38,810 nucleotides of DNA from an uncultured PS1 clade bacterium (GCA_902608415.1 CACLNZ010000008.1:1-38810), one strand, 5' to 3'. Shown: positions 10,016 to 18,354, counted from the first letter of the stretch. The notes: generated from the letters alone by a model not told the origin. A program made the numbers and translations.

Positions 10016-10087
10016 TAAGTCAAAATATCTCGTATATAAAGAATTTAATATATATCAATTATAAATAAAATCATTTAAGTAGTTAGT

Positions 10088-10174
10088 ATGATCAATTTTT
10101 ACAAAAAACCTTGTGAATGCTGTAATTCAGACTGTAGTTGTAGTTGTAGTTGTTGCAACTGTAGTTGTTGCTAG
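10088..10174 (+). CDS. putative 28-aa cysteine-rich micro-protein (11 Cys)
   Basis: ATG-to-TAG ORF: MINFYKKPCECCNSDCSCSCSCCNCSCC*. No clear SD; built partly on a TGTAGT microsatellite, so coding status is uncertain. Confidence 0.4.
   Translation: MINFYKKPCECCNSDCSCSCSCCNCSCC
10132..10171 (+). repeat. imperfect TGTAGT/TGTTGC low-complexity tandem repeat
   Basis: ctgtagttgtagttgtagttgttgcaactgtagttgttgc. Confidence 0.85.
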
Positions 10175-10190
10175 TTTTAATTTATAAATT

Positions 10191-10304
10191 TTAGTTATTA
10201 CTTTTTCTTCCAAATATTTTTAAAACTATCATCAGTATGATGATGCTTATAGGAACCGCGCCAAGCTTTAAAATATGAATTACGCCTTCAATTAAGTTTT
10301 CCAT
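10191..10304 (-). CDS. 37-aa single-TM mini-protein
   Basis: MENLIEGVIHILKLGAVPISIIILMIVLKIFGRKSNN*; hydrophobic core with a basic C-terminus. Confidence 0.5.
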   Translation of the reverse strand: MENLIEGVIHILKLGAVPISIIILMIVLKIFGRKSNN

Positions 10305-10380
10305 TTCATTTCTCTATTTTAATGAATATAAATAAATGCATTGTAAGAACAATATTTTTAAAGAATTAAAAGGTGTTTAG

Positions 10381-10677
10381 ATGAGAAATGTTATTATAAT
10401 TGCTTTTTTAACTTTATTACTAAGTGTACCAAGTTACGCTCAGTATAAAGAGCCAAAACTAAGAAACAATTTAAATATTTATAAAAAAGAAAGAGAAACT
10501 AAGAAAATAGCAACTTTAATTAAAGATGAATGCAAATATTTAAAGCTAAGTGCAATTAGCCTTGTTAAAGAATCATATTTATTAAATAAAAATAATAATA
10601 TAATTTCAGATGAAGAAATGAAGTTAATTAAGGATGCGCATTATTTTTCGGTTAATTGGTCATCATTATGTGATTAG
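10381..10677 (+). CDS. small exported protein of unknown function
   Basis: Signal peptide MRNVIIIAFLTLLLSVPSYAQ followed by a soluble 77-aa domain with two Cys. Confidence 0.65.
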   Translation: MRNVIIIAFLTLLLSVPSYAQYKEPKLRNNLNIYKKERETKKIATLIKDECKYLKLSAISLVKESYLLNKNNNIISDEEMKLIKDAHYFSVNWSSLCD

Positions 10678-10683
10678 TTACCA

Positions 10684-10869
10684 ATGAAGAAAGTAAAAAA
10701 ATATATATTAAATTTAAATTATACCCAAATCTCATTAATAATTACTTATGTCATTAATATGTTGGTTCCTCATAATTTACTCAATATGACATCAGGTAGT
10801 TCAAATTTTTGGACTGGTTTAATATTGATAATTTTATTTTTATTATTTAAAGAAAGAAAGGAAAGTTAG
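10684..10869 (+). CDS. small membrane protein (61 aa)
   Basis: Two hydrophobic segments in the track translation; 6 nt after the previous stop. Confidence 0.5.
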   Translation: MKKVKKYILNLNYTQISLIITYVINMLVPHNLLNMTSGSSNFWTGLILIILFLLFKERKES

Positions 10870-10892
10870 TGTGAAAAATTCCTTCATTTTAA

Positions 10893-10988
10893 ATGATTAA
10901 AAATATTCTTAGAGCATTATTTCCTGTTTTTGTTTTAATGCTCTTCTTATTATTAATTTTATATTTAAATGGTTTGGTTAAAAGTTAG
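10893..10988 (+). CDS. 31-aa single-TM mini-protein
   Basis: MIKNILRALFPVFVLMLFLLLILYLNGLVKS*. Confidence 0.4.
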   Translation: MIKNILRALFPVFVLMLFLLLILYLNGLVKS

Positions 10989-11006
10989 TTAAAAATCGGA
11001 GATGTT

Positions 11007-11789
11007 ATGAAGAAATTATTTTTATTTTTGTTTTTATCATTTTTTATAAATGATTTTTCAAGTGCACATAGTCTTTCAGAGTCCATTAATAGCAATCATA
11101 GGGTTGAAAAAAATATTTTAAGAGATAAATATAGAAATCCCTATGAAACACTTTCCTTTTTTAGAATTCAGCCTGAAATGACTGTAGTTGAACTTTCTCC
11201 TGGTAGAGGTTGGTATACAGAAATTCTAGCAATGCTTATGTATGACAAGGGAAGATATATAGTAGCTCCATATAATCCAAATTTAGGCGGATATGCAGAA
11301 CGATTATGGAAAAGCTATAATGAGTTTCTCAAAAGTAATGATATTTATAGTAAGGTAGAAACAACATTTTTATTTGATAAATTAGCTGAGGATAACAGTG
11401 TTGATGCAGTATTAACTTTTAGAAATGTTCATAATTGGATTAATAATAATGATGAAAATGCAAAAAAAATATTTAAACAATCTTTTTCAGCTCTGCGATC
11501 CGGTGGTTATTTTGGAATTGTTGAGCATAGAGCTAATAAAGAAACCTCTTTAGAGGATATGTATAAATCTGGATATATGACAGAAAAATTTGTTATTGAT
11601 CTTGCAAAAAATGCTGGTTTTTTACTTATCGATAAATCTGAAATAAATTCAAATAGTAAAGATTTAAAAAACTATCCTAAGGGGGTATGGACCTTACCAC
11701 CATCTTTACGACTTAAAGACGAAGACAAGAGCAAATATCTTGAAATAGGTGAAAGTGATAGGATGACTTTATTGTTTCAAAAACCTTAA
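11007..11789 (+). CDS. predicted class I SAM methyltransferase (COG4798-like) with N-terminal signal peptide
   Basis: MKKLFLFLFLSFFINDFSSA signal; motif I VVELSPGRGWYTEIL; LRSGGYFGIVEHR. Confidence 0.85.
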   Translation: MKKLFLFLFLSFFINDFSSAHSLSESINSNHRVEKNILRDKYRNPYETLSFFRIQPEMTVVELSPGRGWYTEILAMLMYDKGRYIVAPYNPNLGGYAERLWKSYNEFLKSNDIYSKVETTFLFDKLAEDNSVDAVLTFRNVHNWINNNDENAKKIFKQSFSALRSGGYFGIVEHRANKETSLEDMYKSGYMTEKFVIDLAKNAGFLLIDKSEINSNSKDLKNYPKGVWTLPPSLRLKDEDKSKYLEIGESDRMTLLFQKP

Positions 11790-11807
11790 TTTTTTTAACT
11801 AAATTTG

Positions 11808-11879
11808 ATGAAGAGATTGATAATATTTTTATTACTCTTATTATTGATCATCTCGATTATTTTTAAGAGGATATTTTAA
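11808..11879 (+). CDS. 23-aa hydrophobic mini-ORF coupled (TAATG) to the downstream NTF2-like gene
   Basis: MKRLIIFLLLLLLIISIIFKRIF*; its TAA overlaps the next ATG. Confidence 0.4.
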   Translation: MKRLIIFLLLLLLIISIIFKRIF

Positions 11880-12370
11880 TGAGAAAAATTTTTTTAACAT
11901 TTTTTTTTGGATTTATTATGACAGTAAATTTTAATGCACAAACTCAAGACTTAGATACATCTGATAGAATAACAATTGTAGAAAATATGAATAAATATGC
12001 AATAGGTATAGACACTAAGGATTATGAGCTATTTAGATCAATTTTTTTAGATGATGTAGAGGTTACAGTTATTTATGACCCTAATTGGAGGGGTGGAGAA
12101 GAAGTAAAATTTAATGGAAAAGAGAGTTGGGTAAAGTATGTTGAAGAATCTATAAGCCAATATAGAGCCACTCAACATATGCTTGGCAATCCAATGATTA
12201 GTTTTGATGGCAAAGTAGCTATTGTAAGAACTGATTTACAGGCGTCACATTATTATATTAAAGATCCAGAAGCCAAGACCACTTTATGGGGTTTTTATGA
12301 AACACATATGGTTAAAAATGAAAATTGGAAAATAATCAAACATACTTTAACAAGCATAGGTTCAGAATAA
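11879..12370 (+). CDS. exported NTF2-like / SnoaL-fold protein
   Basis: Signal peptide; DRITIVENMNKYAIGIDTKDYELFRSIFLDDVEVTV; GFYETHMVKNENWKIIKHTL. Confidence 0.85.
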   Translation: MRKIFLTFFFGFIMTVNFNAQTQDLDTSDRITIVENMNKYAIGIDTKDYELFRSIFLDDVEVTVIYDPNWRGGEEVKFNGKESWVKYVEESISQYRATQHMLGNPMISFDGKVAIVRTDLQASHYYIKDPEAKTTLWGFYETHMVKNENWKIIKHTLTSIGSE

Positions 12371-12376
12371 ACTTAT

Positions 12377-12493
12377 ATGTCTAAAAAGGACGAGAAGAAA
12401 AAACGACCAATAAGACAAAAACAAGGAACTTATGAAAGAGTTATAGATAGTAAGAAAAAATATAATCGAAAAAAAAATAAAACTAATCTATAA
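12377..12493 (+). CDS. 38-aa highly basic mini-protein
   Basis: MSKKDEKKKRPIRQKQGTYERVIDSKKKYNRKKNKTNL*. Confidence 0.45.
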   Translation: MSKKDEKKKRPIRQKQGTYERVIDSKKKYNRKKNKTNL

Positions 12494-12517
12494 ATTCTAT
12501 TTTTAATAGGAGTTAAA

Positions 12518-12679
12518 ATGAATCTATTTAATATGGCTAAAGACCTTAAGGGTATGGAAAAAATGATGAAACCAGCGCTTCAAAAATTTATGAAAGAATC
12601 TGGTTTTGTAAAAAAAGAAGAATTAACAAAATTAGAAAATAGAGTAAAAGAATTGGAAGATAGAATTAATAAAATTTAG
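12518..12679 (+). CDS. 53-aa coiled-coil mini-protein
   Basis: SD aggag; MNLFNMAKDLKGMEKMMKPALQKFMKESGFVKKEELTKLENRVKELEDRINKI* with a heptad-like C-terminus. Confidence 0.6.
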   Translation: MNLFNMAKDLKGMEKMMKPALQKFMKESGFVKKEELTKLENRVKELEDRINKI

Positions 12680-13084
12680 TCATAATTTTTTTAGAATGCC
12701 GCTAAAAGATGCTATTATACCTTCACTATTAAAAATTTTTCCTTTCACGAACAATAATGATTTTGTTGCTTTTGTGATTTCTCCATTAGAAAAAATAATT
12801 CCTTTTTTATATGAGGCCATTAGAAATTCAGTAGAACAGCTAATAGTTACATAATTACTTTTTGAAGTGTATTTATGCCCAATTATAAATAAAGCATAAT
12901 CTGCAAAACTCATTATCATCCCTCCATGCAACGAATTAATTGAATTTGTATGATGGTCTTTAAAGTCAAAAGCGGCAGTTGGCTTATTATCTTCAATTTT
13001 AAAGTAGAAAGGACCAACAAAATTCTCATAAGGTTCTTCCACATGCCATGTTTGAAAATCTTTTAACTCTTTTGGTTTATTCAT
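12680..13084 (-). CDS. PaaI-like hotdog-fold thioesterase
   Basis: HHTNSINSLHGGMIMSFADYALF. Confidence 0.88.
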   Translation of the reverse strand: MNKPKELKDFQTWHVEEPYENFVGPFYFKIEDNKPTAAFDFKDHHTNSINSLHGGMIMSFADYALFIIGHKYTSKSNYVTISCSTEFLMASYKKGIIFSNGEITKATKSLLFVKGKIFNSEGIIASFSGILKKL

Positions 13085-13144
13085 TTTGTTATCTATAAGT
13101 AAATTTACATATAATTATTTTTTATTTATCATATAATTAAATAT

Positions 13145-13678
13145 ATGGAGAAAAATGGAATTATGACAGATGAAAATCAACTATCTTCAGAAGAAATTAA
13201 AAAACTTAGAAACCTTATTGATACAGAAGAAATTAAAAAACTAAGGCTTAAATATTCATACCATATGGATGCTAGAGAATTAGATGATTTAATGGATGTT
13301 TTTGCAGATGGTGCAGTATGTGGATATGGACCATATGGTGATTGGGAAGGTAAAGAAACTATATACAATAATTATAAGGAAACCTTTAAAGATACAATTA
13401 ATACACCTTTTGTGAGCATGCATATAAACACAAACCATTTAGTTGAAGTTACTGGTCCAGATACAGCAAAAGGTAGAGTATACCTTTTAGATGTTATAAC
13501 TAAAAATATGGATGGATCAGATATCGAAGAGGGTAAGAGTAATTTTTTATGGTTTGCTTTATATGATGAGGAATATATCAAAATTGATGGCGAATGGAAG
13601 GTCAAGAGAATGGATTTACACTTTTTCTGGCCTGAAAGACATATTGCTAAAGACTTTTCAACTAAGTTTTTGTTCTAA
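13145..13678 (+). CDS. NTF2-like / SnoaL-fold protein
   Basis: LRLKYSYHMDARELDDLMDVFADGAVCGYGPYGDWEGKETI; EEYIKIDGEWKVKRMDLHFFW. Confidence 0.88.
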   Translation: MEKNGIMTDENQLSSEEIKKLRNLIDTEEIKKLRLKYSYHMDARELDDLMDVFADGAVCGYGPYGDWEGKETIYNNYKETFKDTINTPFVSMHINTNHLVEVTGPDTAKGRVYLLDVITKNMDGSDIEEGKSNFLWFALYDEEYIKIDGEWKVKRMDLHFFWPERHIAKDFSTKFLF

Positions 13679-13682
13679 AAAT

Positions 13683-14252
13683 ATGATTAAAGTATTCAAC
13701 AGGATAATAGTTTTATTTTTGATCATTTTTTGTATTCAGCCAAACTCCTATGCTTCTGTAATAGTATTAGGAAAGGGCGATGCATCGTTATGTTATCAAT
13801 CAGCCAAAACAGGCACAGGAGGCGTAACTGCTGTCAATACATGCCTTTCAGCTATTAATGATATTGTTTTAACTAAGAAAGACTTATACGCTACATATGT
13901 TAATTTAGGGATAATTTACAATAACTCAAAAAAACCTGATAGAGCTATTGAGTATCTAAATAAAGGTCTTGAATATAATGAGACTGAACCAGAGTCACTT
14001 TTAAGTCTTGGTAATAGTTTTTATTTGAAAAAGAATTATGAAAAAGCCATTGAATTATATAATCAATCATTAAATAAAGGGTTAAATGATATATCAGCAG
14101 TATATTTCAATAAAGGCCTTGTGTATGAAAGATTAAGTAATGTTGATTTAGCAATTAAATTCTACAAGAAAGCTGTTGAGTTAAAACCTCAATATTATGA
14201 TTATTTTGAAAAAAGAGCACGACTTCAAAGATCTGGTGAGTGGGCAAATTAA
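13683..14252 (+). CDS. exported TPR-repeat protein
   Basis: Signal peptide after ATG 13683 (MIKVFNRIIVLFLIIFCIQPNSYA); TPRs YVNLGIIYNNSKKPDRAIEYLNKGLEYN, LLSLGNSFYLKKNYEKAIELYNQSL, YFNKGLVYERLSNVDLAIKFYKKAVEL. Confidence 0.9.
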   Translation: MIKVFNRIIVLFLIIFCIQPNSYASVIVLGKGDASLCYQSAKTGTGGVTAVNTCLSAINDIVLTKKDLYATYVNLGIIYNNSKKPDRAIEYLNKGLEYNETEPESLLSLGNSFYLKKNYEKAIELYNQSLNKGLNDISAVYFNKGLVYERLSNVDLAIKFYKKAVELKPQYYDYFEKRARLQRSGEWAN

Positions 14253-14256
14253 ATAA

Positions 14257-14373
14257 ATGATAAAGTTTTTATTAGGAGTTTTGCTTGGAATAATTATGTC
14301 TATTTATTTTCAAGAAGAAATAACGGATTTAATAAATAATTTAGATAAAATTCTTAATTATCTCATTAGTTAA
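14257..14373 (+). CDS. 38-aa single-TM mini-protein
   Basis: MIKFLLGVLLGIIMSIYFQEEITDLINNLDKILNYLIS*; layout similar to the 8052 ORF (TM then amphipathic helix). Confidence 0.5.
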   Translation: MIKFLLGVLLGIIMSIYFQEEITDLINNLDKILNYLIS

Positions 14374-14377
14374 TTAA

Positions 14378-15121
14378 CTAAAACTCATAACCAATTTTGA
14401 ATCCATATTTTGAATTCTTTTTGTCTGTTCCAATTGGAGGAGATGAGTCATGGGCATATTCATAATTAATGTTAATAAAGAAATTATCTGTAGCTTTTAC
14501 TTTTAGACTTAGCCTTAGAAGTGATCTTATTTCAGAGAAATCCTCTACATCTGGTTGAAAATAGATCAAAGTATTAATTGATGTATTGTTTGAAATGTTA
14601 AATAAATAATTTAAATAGGTGTTTGCTCTTACTGTATTTCTCTCATCAAGATTAATCCTTTTTTCATTTTCATCAAATAGACCAACTCCTAGCCTTAAAT
14701 TTTTTATTGGACTAAGTCTTAGTCCTATTCCAATAAGATTTCTTTCTTCGATTTTTTCTAAAGGTTTTTCATTCGTTTGAATAAAAAATTCTGCCGCTAT
14801 AAGTGATGATATTTTTCTGGCAAACCTAAGATGCAGAAATGTATTGTCTTCATTTATTCTTTCATCTTTTTCTCTTCTAGAATAATTAAATATTAAAAAC
14901 CTATTCCAAACCTCATTATTAAAATCAAACCTTGTTCCTATTGAATAATTTGTTCTATCGACTGTTCCACTTGAACCGTCAAAGCCAATATTAAGTGATA
15001 GTTTAGTTCCAATTAAATCTTCTTTACGTGATGTTTCTATATCAACAATTTGACTCTCTAGAGTAGTGCTAAAAATAATAAAAGAGATAAGGGTTAAAAT
15101 TTTTATATTATAAAAACTCAT
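14378..15121 (-). CDS. DUF481-like outer-membrane beta-barrel protein
   Basis: Signal peptide; repeated alternating amphipathic strands; C-terminal aromatic KYGFKIGYEF. Confidence 0.75.
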   Translation of the reverse strand: MSFYNIKILTLISFIIFSTTLESQIVDIETSRKEDLIGTKLSLNIGFDGSSGTVDRTNYSIGTRFDFNNEVWNRFLIFNYSRREKDERINEDNTFLHLRFARKISSLIAAEFFIQTNEKPLEKIEERNLIGIGLRLSPIKNLRLGVGLFDENEKRINLDERNTVRANTYLNYLFNISNNTSINTLIYFQPDVEDFSEIRSLLRLSLKVKATDNFFININYEYAHDSSPPIGTDKKNSKYGFKIGYEF

Positions 15122-16101
15122 TTTATATTTTCTTTAATGTGAATGTCTCTTTGTGGAAAAGGAATTTCAATATTATTTTCTTTAAATTTATTCCATATAT
15201 CAAACATTACCTCACTTTGTGGACCGAATCTTCCTTCATCAACATCACCAATCCAAAAATGAAGTAAAAAATTAACTGAGCTATCAGCGAATTCTCTCAA
15301 AAAGCAATTCGGCTGCGGATCTTTGAGTGTTCTCGGGTGTTCTATAGCAGCTTCCAATATTAGTTTTTTTACTAGATTTAGATCTGAAGAGTATGAAACA
15401 CCTATGGTTATTTCTATTCTTGAGTCAGTATCTGAATGTGTATAGTTTATAACTTTACTTGTAATAAGATCTTCATTTGGCACCATAACTTCTTTACCAT
15501 CAAAAGTTCTTATCCTCGAATTCCTTTGCCCAGTGTTTTTAAGAGTACCTAAAGTGCCATCATTTAATTGAATAATATCTTCATTTTCTATTGTGCTATC
15601 AAAAAGAAGAATAATGCCACTAACATAATTCGATATAATTTTTTGTAATCCAAATCCAATACCTACTACTAGAGCAGAAGTTAGAAATGCTAAACTTGAT
15701 AAATCTACACCAAGTATATTTAGGCCAATTATAATAAATAAAATAAACAAAAATATTTTAGATATTAGGGAGATCCTATTAATTGTATTTGAATTAAATA
15801 TTGAGGAATTTAATTTTGATAGTTTGTTTATACTTTTATCAGCCAAATCAATCACAAAACCAGTAATTGAAAAGAATGCTGTTGAAAGCAAAATAAATCT
15901 TATGCCATCGTAAACAGTATAACGATCTTCATTTATAGAAATTGATAGCGTTTCAGAGTCAAGAATATTTTTAACCGACTGAAGAAATGAAAGGTTGTCT
16001 AATGAAAATAAAATTAATAATGAAAAAACCAAAATGGATATGGCCAAAAATAATCTTGGTATAAAAATGGCAAGAACTAATTTTCTAAAAAAAGTTTTCA
16101 T
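15118..16101 (-). CDS. MscS-family mechanosensitive channel
   Basis: ALVVGIGFGLQKIISNYVSGIILLFDSTIENEDIIQLNDGTLGTLKNTGQRNSRIRTFDGKEVMVPNEDLI. Confidence 0.95.
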   Translation of the reverse strand: MKTFFRKLVLAIFIPRLFLAISILVFSLLILFSLDNLSFLQSVKNILDSETLSISINEDRYTVYDGIRFILLSTAFFSITGFVIDLADKSINKLSKLNSSIFNSNTINRISLISKIFLFILFIIIGLNILGVDLSSLAFLTSALVVGIGFGLQKIISNYVSGIILLFDSTIENEDIIQLNDGTLGTLKNTGQRNSRIRTFDGKEVMVPNEDLITSKVINYTHSDTDSRIEITIGVSYSSDLNLVKKLILEAAIEHPRTLKDPQPNCFLREFADSSVNFLLHFWIGDVDEGRFGPQSEVMFDIWNKFKENNIEIPFPQRDIHIKENIK

Positions 16102-16218
16102 TTAAATTTAATTATCAGATTCGCGGTATTTATTTATTATTATTATTGTATTAGTGTTAAATAAGTATCTGCTATTATTAAGTAGATTCAAAGAACACTA
16201 ACAACTGGAGTAATTATT

Positions 16219-16572
16219 ATGGAAAATACTGATATTATCATTACAGCTACATTTGATGTTGATCCGAAGGAGTTGGATGATTTAATGACGAAATGTAAAC
16301 CACTTATAGATGGTGCTCTTGAAGAGGATGGCTGCCAGGATTATAGCTGGACTTTAGATCCATTTGTACCTGGACGCATATGGGTAATGGAAAGATGGGA
16401 AAGCGAAGAATCATTAAAAAAACACTTTGAAGATGAGTGGTACAAAAATATGGGAGCAACTTTAAATGAGGTAGGTCTTTTGAATGCTTTCTCAGCAAAA
16501 TATAAAATAGTAAAACAGGAGCCTGTTTATGATGATTCAGGAACTCCAAGAGCTGATTTTTTTAGTGAATAA
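16219..16572 (+). CDS. antibiotic biosynthesis monooxygenase (ABM)-like / putative quinol monooxygenase
   Basis: KCKPLIDGALEEDGCQDYSWTLDPFVPGRIWVMERWESEESLKKHFE. Confidence 0.88.
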   Translation: MENTDIIITATFDVDPKELDDLMTKCKPLIDGALEEDGCQDYSWTLDPFVPGRIWVMERWESEESLKKHFEDEWYKNMGATLNEVGLLNAFSAKYKIVKQEPVYDDSGTPRADFFSE

Positions 16573-16608
16573 TTAAGATAATAAGAAATAAATTATAGGA
16601 AATACGAT

Positions 16609-17067
16609 ATGAGTGATGAATATGCAATTAGACAATTAGTGGAAAAATACGCTGATGCAGTAAACAGAGTAGATAAAGAAGATTGGGCCTCTACTTGGTG
16701 TGAAGATTCAGAATGGGATTTGAGTAGTATGCCTGCTGTAACAGGAAAAGATGCAATTGTTGAATTATGGGTTAATGCTATGTCAGGCTTCCCTTTTGTT
16801 GCTCAGTTGATTCAAAATGGTACAACTGAAATTAATGGTGATACAGCAACTGGTAGATGGTATATTGTTGAACATATACAAACTACAGAAAAAGACTCTG
16901 ATGGTAATCCTGTAGGTTTTTTTAATATTGGTGTTTATCAAGATAAATATATTAAAGAAAATGGTAAATGGTTCTTTAAATTAAGAAAATATGCTGTTCT
17001 TTATAATGATAATGGAACAGGAAATATGACTGGAACTGCTAATCCTTACCCTGAATTGATAAAATAA
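16609..17067 (+). CDS. NTF2-like / SnoaL-fold protein
   Basis: YAIRQLVEKYADAVNRVDKEDWASTWCEDSEWDL; GRWYIVE; ENGKWFFKLRKYAVLY. Confidence 0.9.
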   Translation: MSDEYAIRQLVEKYADAVNRVDKEDWASTWCEDSEWDLSSMPAVTGKDAIVELWVNAMSGFPFVAQLIQNGTTEINGDTATGRWYIVEHIQTTEKDSDGNPVGFFNIGVYQDKYIKENGKWFFKLRKYAVLYNDNGTGNMTGTANPYPELIK

Positions 17068-17071
17068 TATT

Positions 17072-17488
17072 GTGGCAAAACTAGGTTTTACAGGTATTGG
17101 TGTTTCTAATTTAAGAAAATCATCCGATTTTTATCAAAAGATTTTAGAGCTAGAAGAAAAAGGTACATATGAAAATGTTGAAGTTGATCTTCAGGATGGC
17201 AGTAGTTTTTGTATAGATGAAATTGTTTTAGGCGAGACTGGCTCTGAAGAAAAACTCCTTATTTTGATGAACTGGCCTAATGAAAAAAGATTATATGATG
17301 GCCTTAATATTAAAGTAGTTTTTGCTGTTGATGATGCTAGTTTAACAATGGATTTAATCCGTAATAATGGTGGTATTGTTGATCGTGAGGCCTTACCTCA
17401 TTACACAATTGAAGGTGGTTTAGTAGGCTTGGCTAGAGATTTTGATAACAATGTTATTGAGATTGTTCAATGGCCAAAAGAAGCCTAA
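17072..17488 (+). CDS. VOC-family (glyoxalase/bleomycin-resistance) protein
   Basis: GFTGIGVSNLRKSSDFYQKILELEE; ARDFDNNVIEIVQ. Probable GTG start. Confidence 0.9.
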   Translation: MAKLGFTGIGVSNLRKSSDFYQKILELEEKGTYENVEVDLQDGSSFCIDEIVLGETGSEEKLLILMNWPNEKRLYDGLNIKVVFAVDDASLTMDLIRNNGGIVDREALPHYTIEGGLVGLARDFDNNVIEIVQWPKEA

Positions 17489-18351
17489 AACTCAGGAAAA
17501 TCCTTTCCAAAAGGAATATCAAAATTATCTAATGAAGGATTTAAATTATATGTCATGTTTCTAAGATAATTTGATAATTCATCATTTGTCATAGACTCAT
17601 CTAAGGTATCAAAATTTATTGGATCGCCAATTCTTAATGGAACTGATGAGTTTATTCTTCTTCTTACTTCATGAAAGAGTAATGCAGATCTTAAAGTTTG
17701 ACTAATATGGCTTGCAACATGAAATAAACGACTGTTTTGTCCATAAAAATATATTGGTAGAATAGTAGCTTTGCTGCGCTTTATTAATCTAGCAGTAAAG
17801 TTTCTCCATTTTGGATCATAAGCCTCTTTAGTAAACACAGTATTAGTTGTAGAAACAGTTCCACCTGGAAAAATTACTACAGCACCGCCATCATTAAGAA
17901 AATTTCTAGCAGTCTTTCTTGTTTCTATATTTGTGTTAAGTGCTTCTTTAGTTCCAGAGAAATCAATAGGCAGAAGATAGCCCTTTGTTTCAGGCGCTCT
18001 TAATAATAAGGCATGAGTTAAAACCTTGAATTCTTTTCTTATTTTTTTAGATAACCAACAAATAACTAAACCATCAAGCACACCAAAAGGGTGGTTAGCC
18101 ACAATAACTAAAGGACCATCTTTTGGTATTTTTACAATTTTTTCTTCATTATATTTTACATTTAATTCTAAAACATCAATACATCCATCCCAAAAGTCTT
18201 TCCAATTTTCTGGCTGAGTTTGATAGCTTCTATAAAGGTTATACAATTTAGGTTGGCCAGAAAAAAATTCAATAGACCGTATGAAGGCTTTTCTTGAAAA
18301 CGAATCTTCTGGATTCGCATAACTAAAATATTTTGTATCTAAATATTCCAT
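17485..18351 (-). CDS. PlsC-like lysophospholipid acyltransferase
   Basis: GPLVIVANHPFGVLDGLVI; GGAVVIFPGGTVS. Confidence 0.88.
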   Translation of the reverse strand: MEYLDTKYFSYANPEDSFSRKAFIRSIEFFSGQPKLYNLYRSYQTQPENWKDFWDGCIDVLELNVKYNEEKIVKIPKDGPLVIVANHPFGVLDGLVICWLSKKIRKEFKVLTHALLLRAPETKGYLLPIDFSGTKEALNTNIETRKTARNFLNDGGAVVIFPGGTVSTTNTVFTKEAYDPKWRNFTARLIKRSKATILPIYFYGQNSRLFHVASHISQTLRSALLFHEVRRRINSSVPLRIGDPINFDTLDESMTNDELSNYLRNMTYNLNPSLDNFDIPFGKDFPEF

Positions 18352-18354
18352 TCA

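Noticed and set aside
13512-13682. Upstream extension of the TPR ORF (13512 start)
   Set aside because: Overlaps the preceding NTF2-like gene; ATG 13683 begins a clear signal peptide.
16133-16148. ATT trinucleotide microsatellite upstream of the ABM gene
   Set aside because: Short and expected in AT-rich intergenic DNA; no clear regulatory role.
6566-17484. Whole post-tRNA region as a genomic island
   Set aside because: No integrase, transposase or convincing att repeat pair; only weak scar-like signals, reported separately as tentative.
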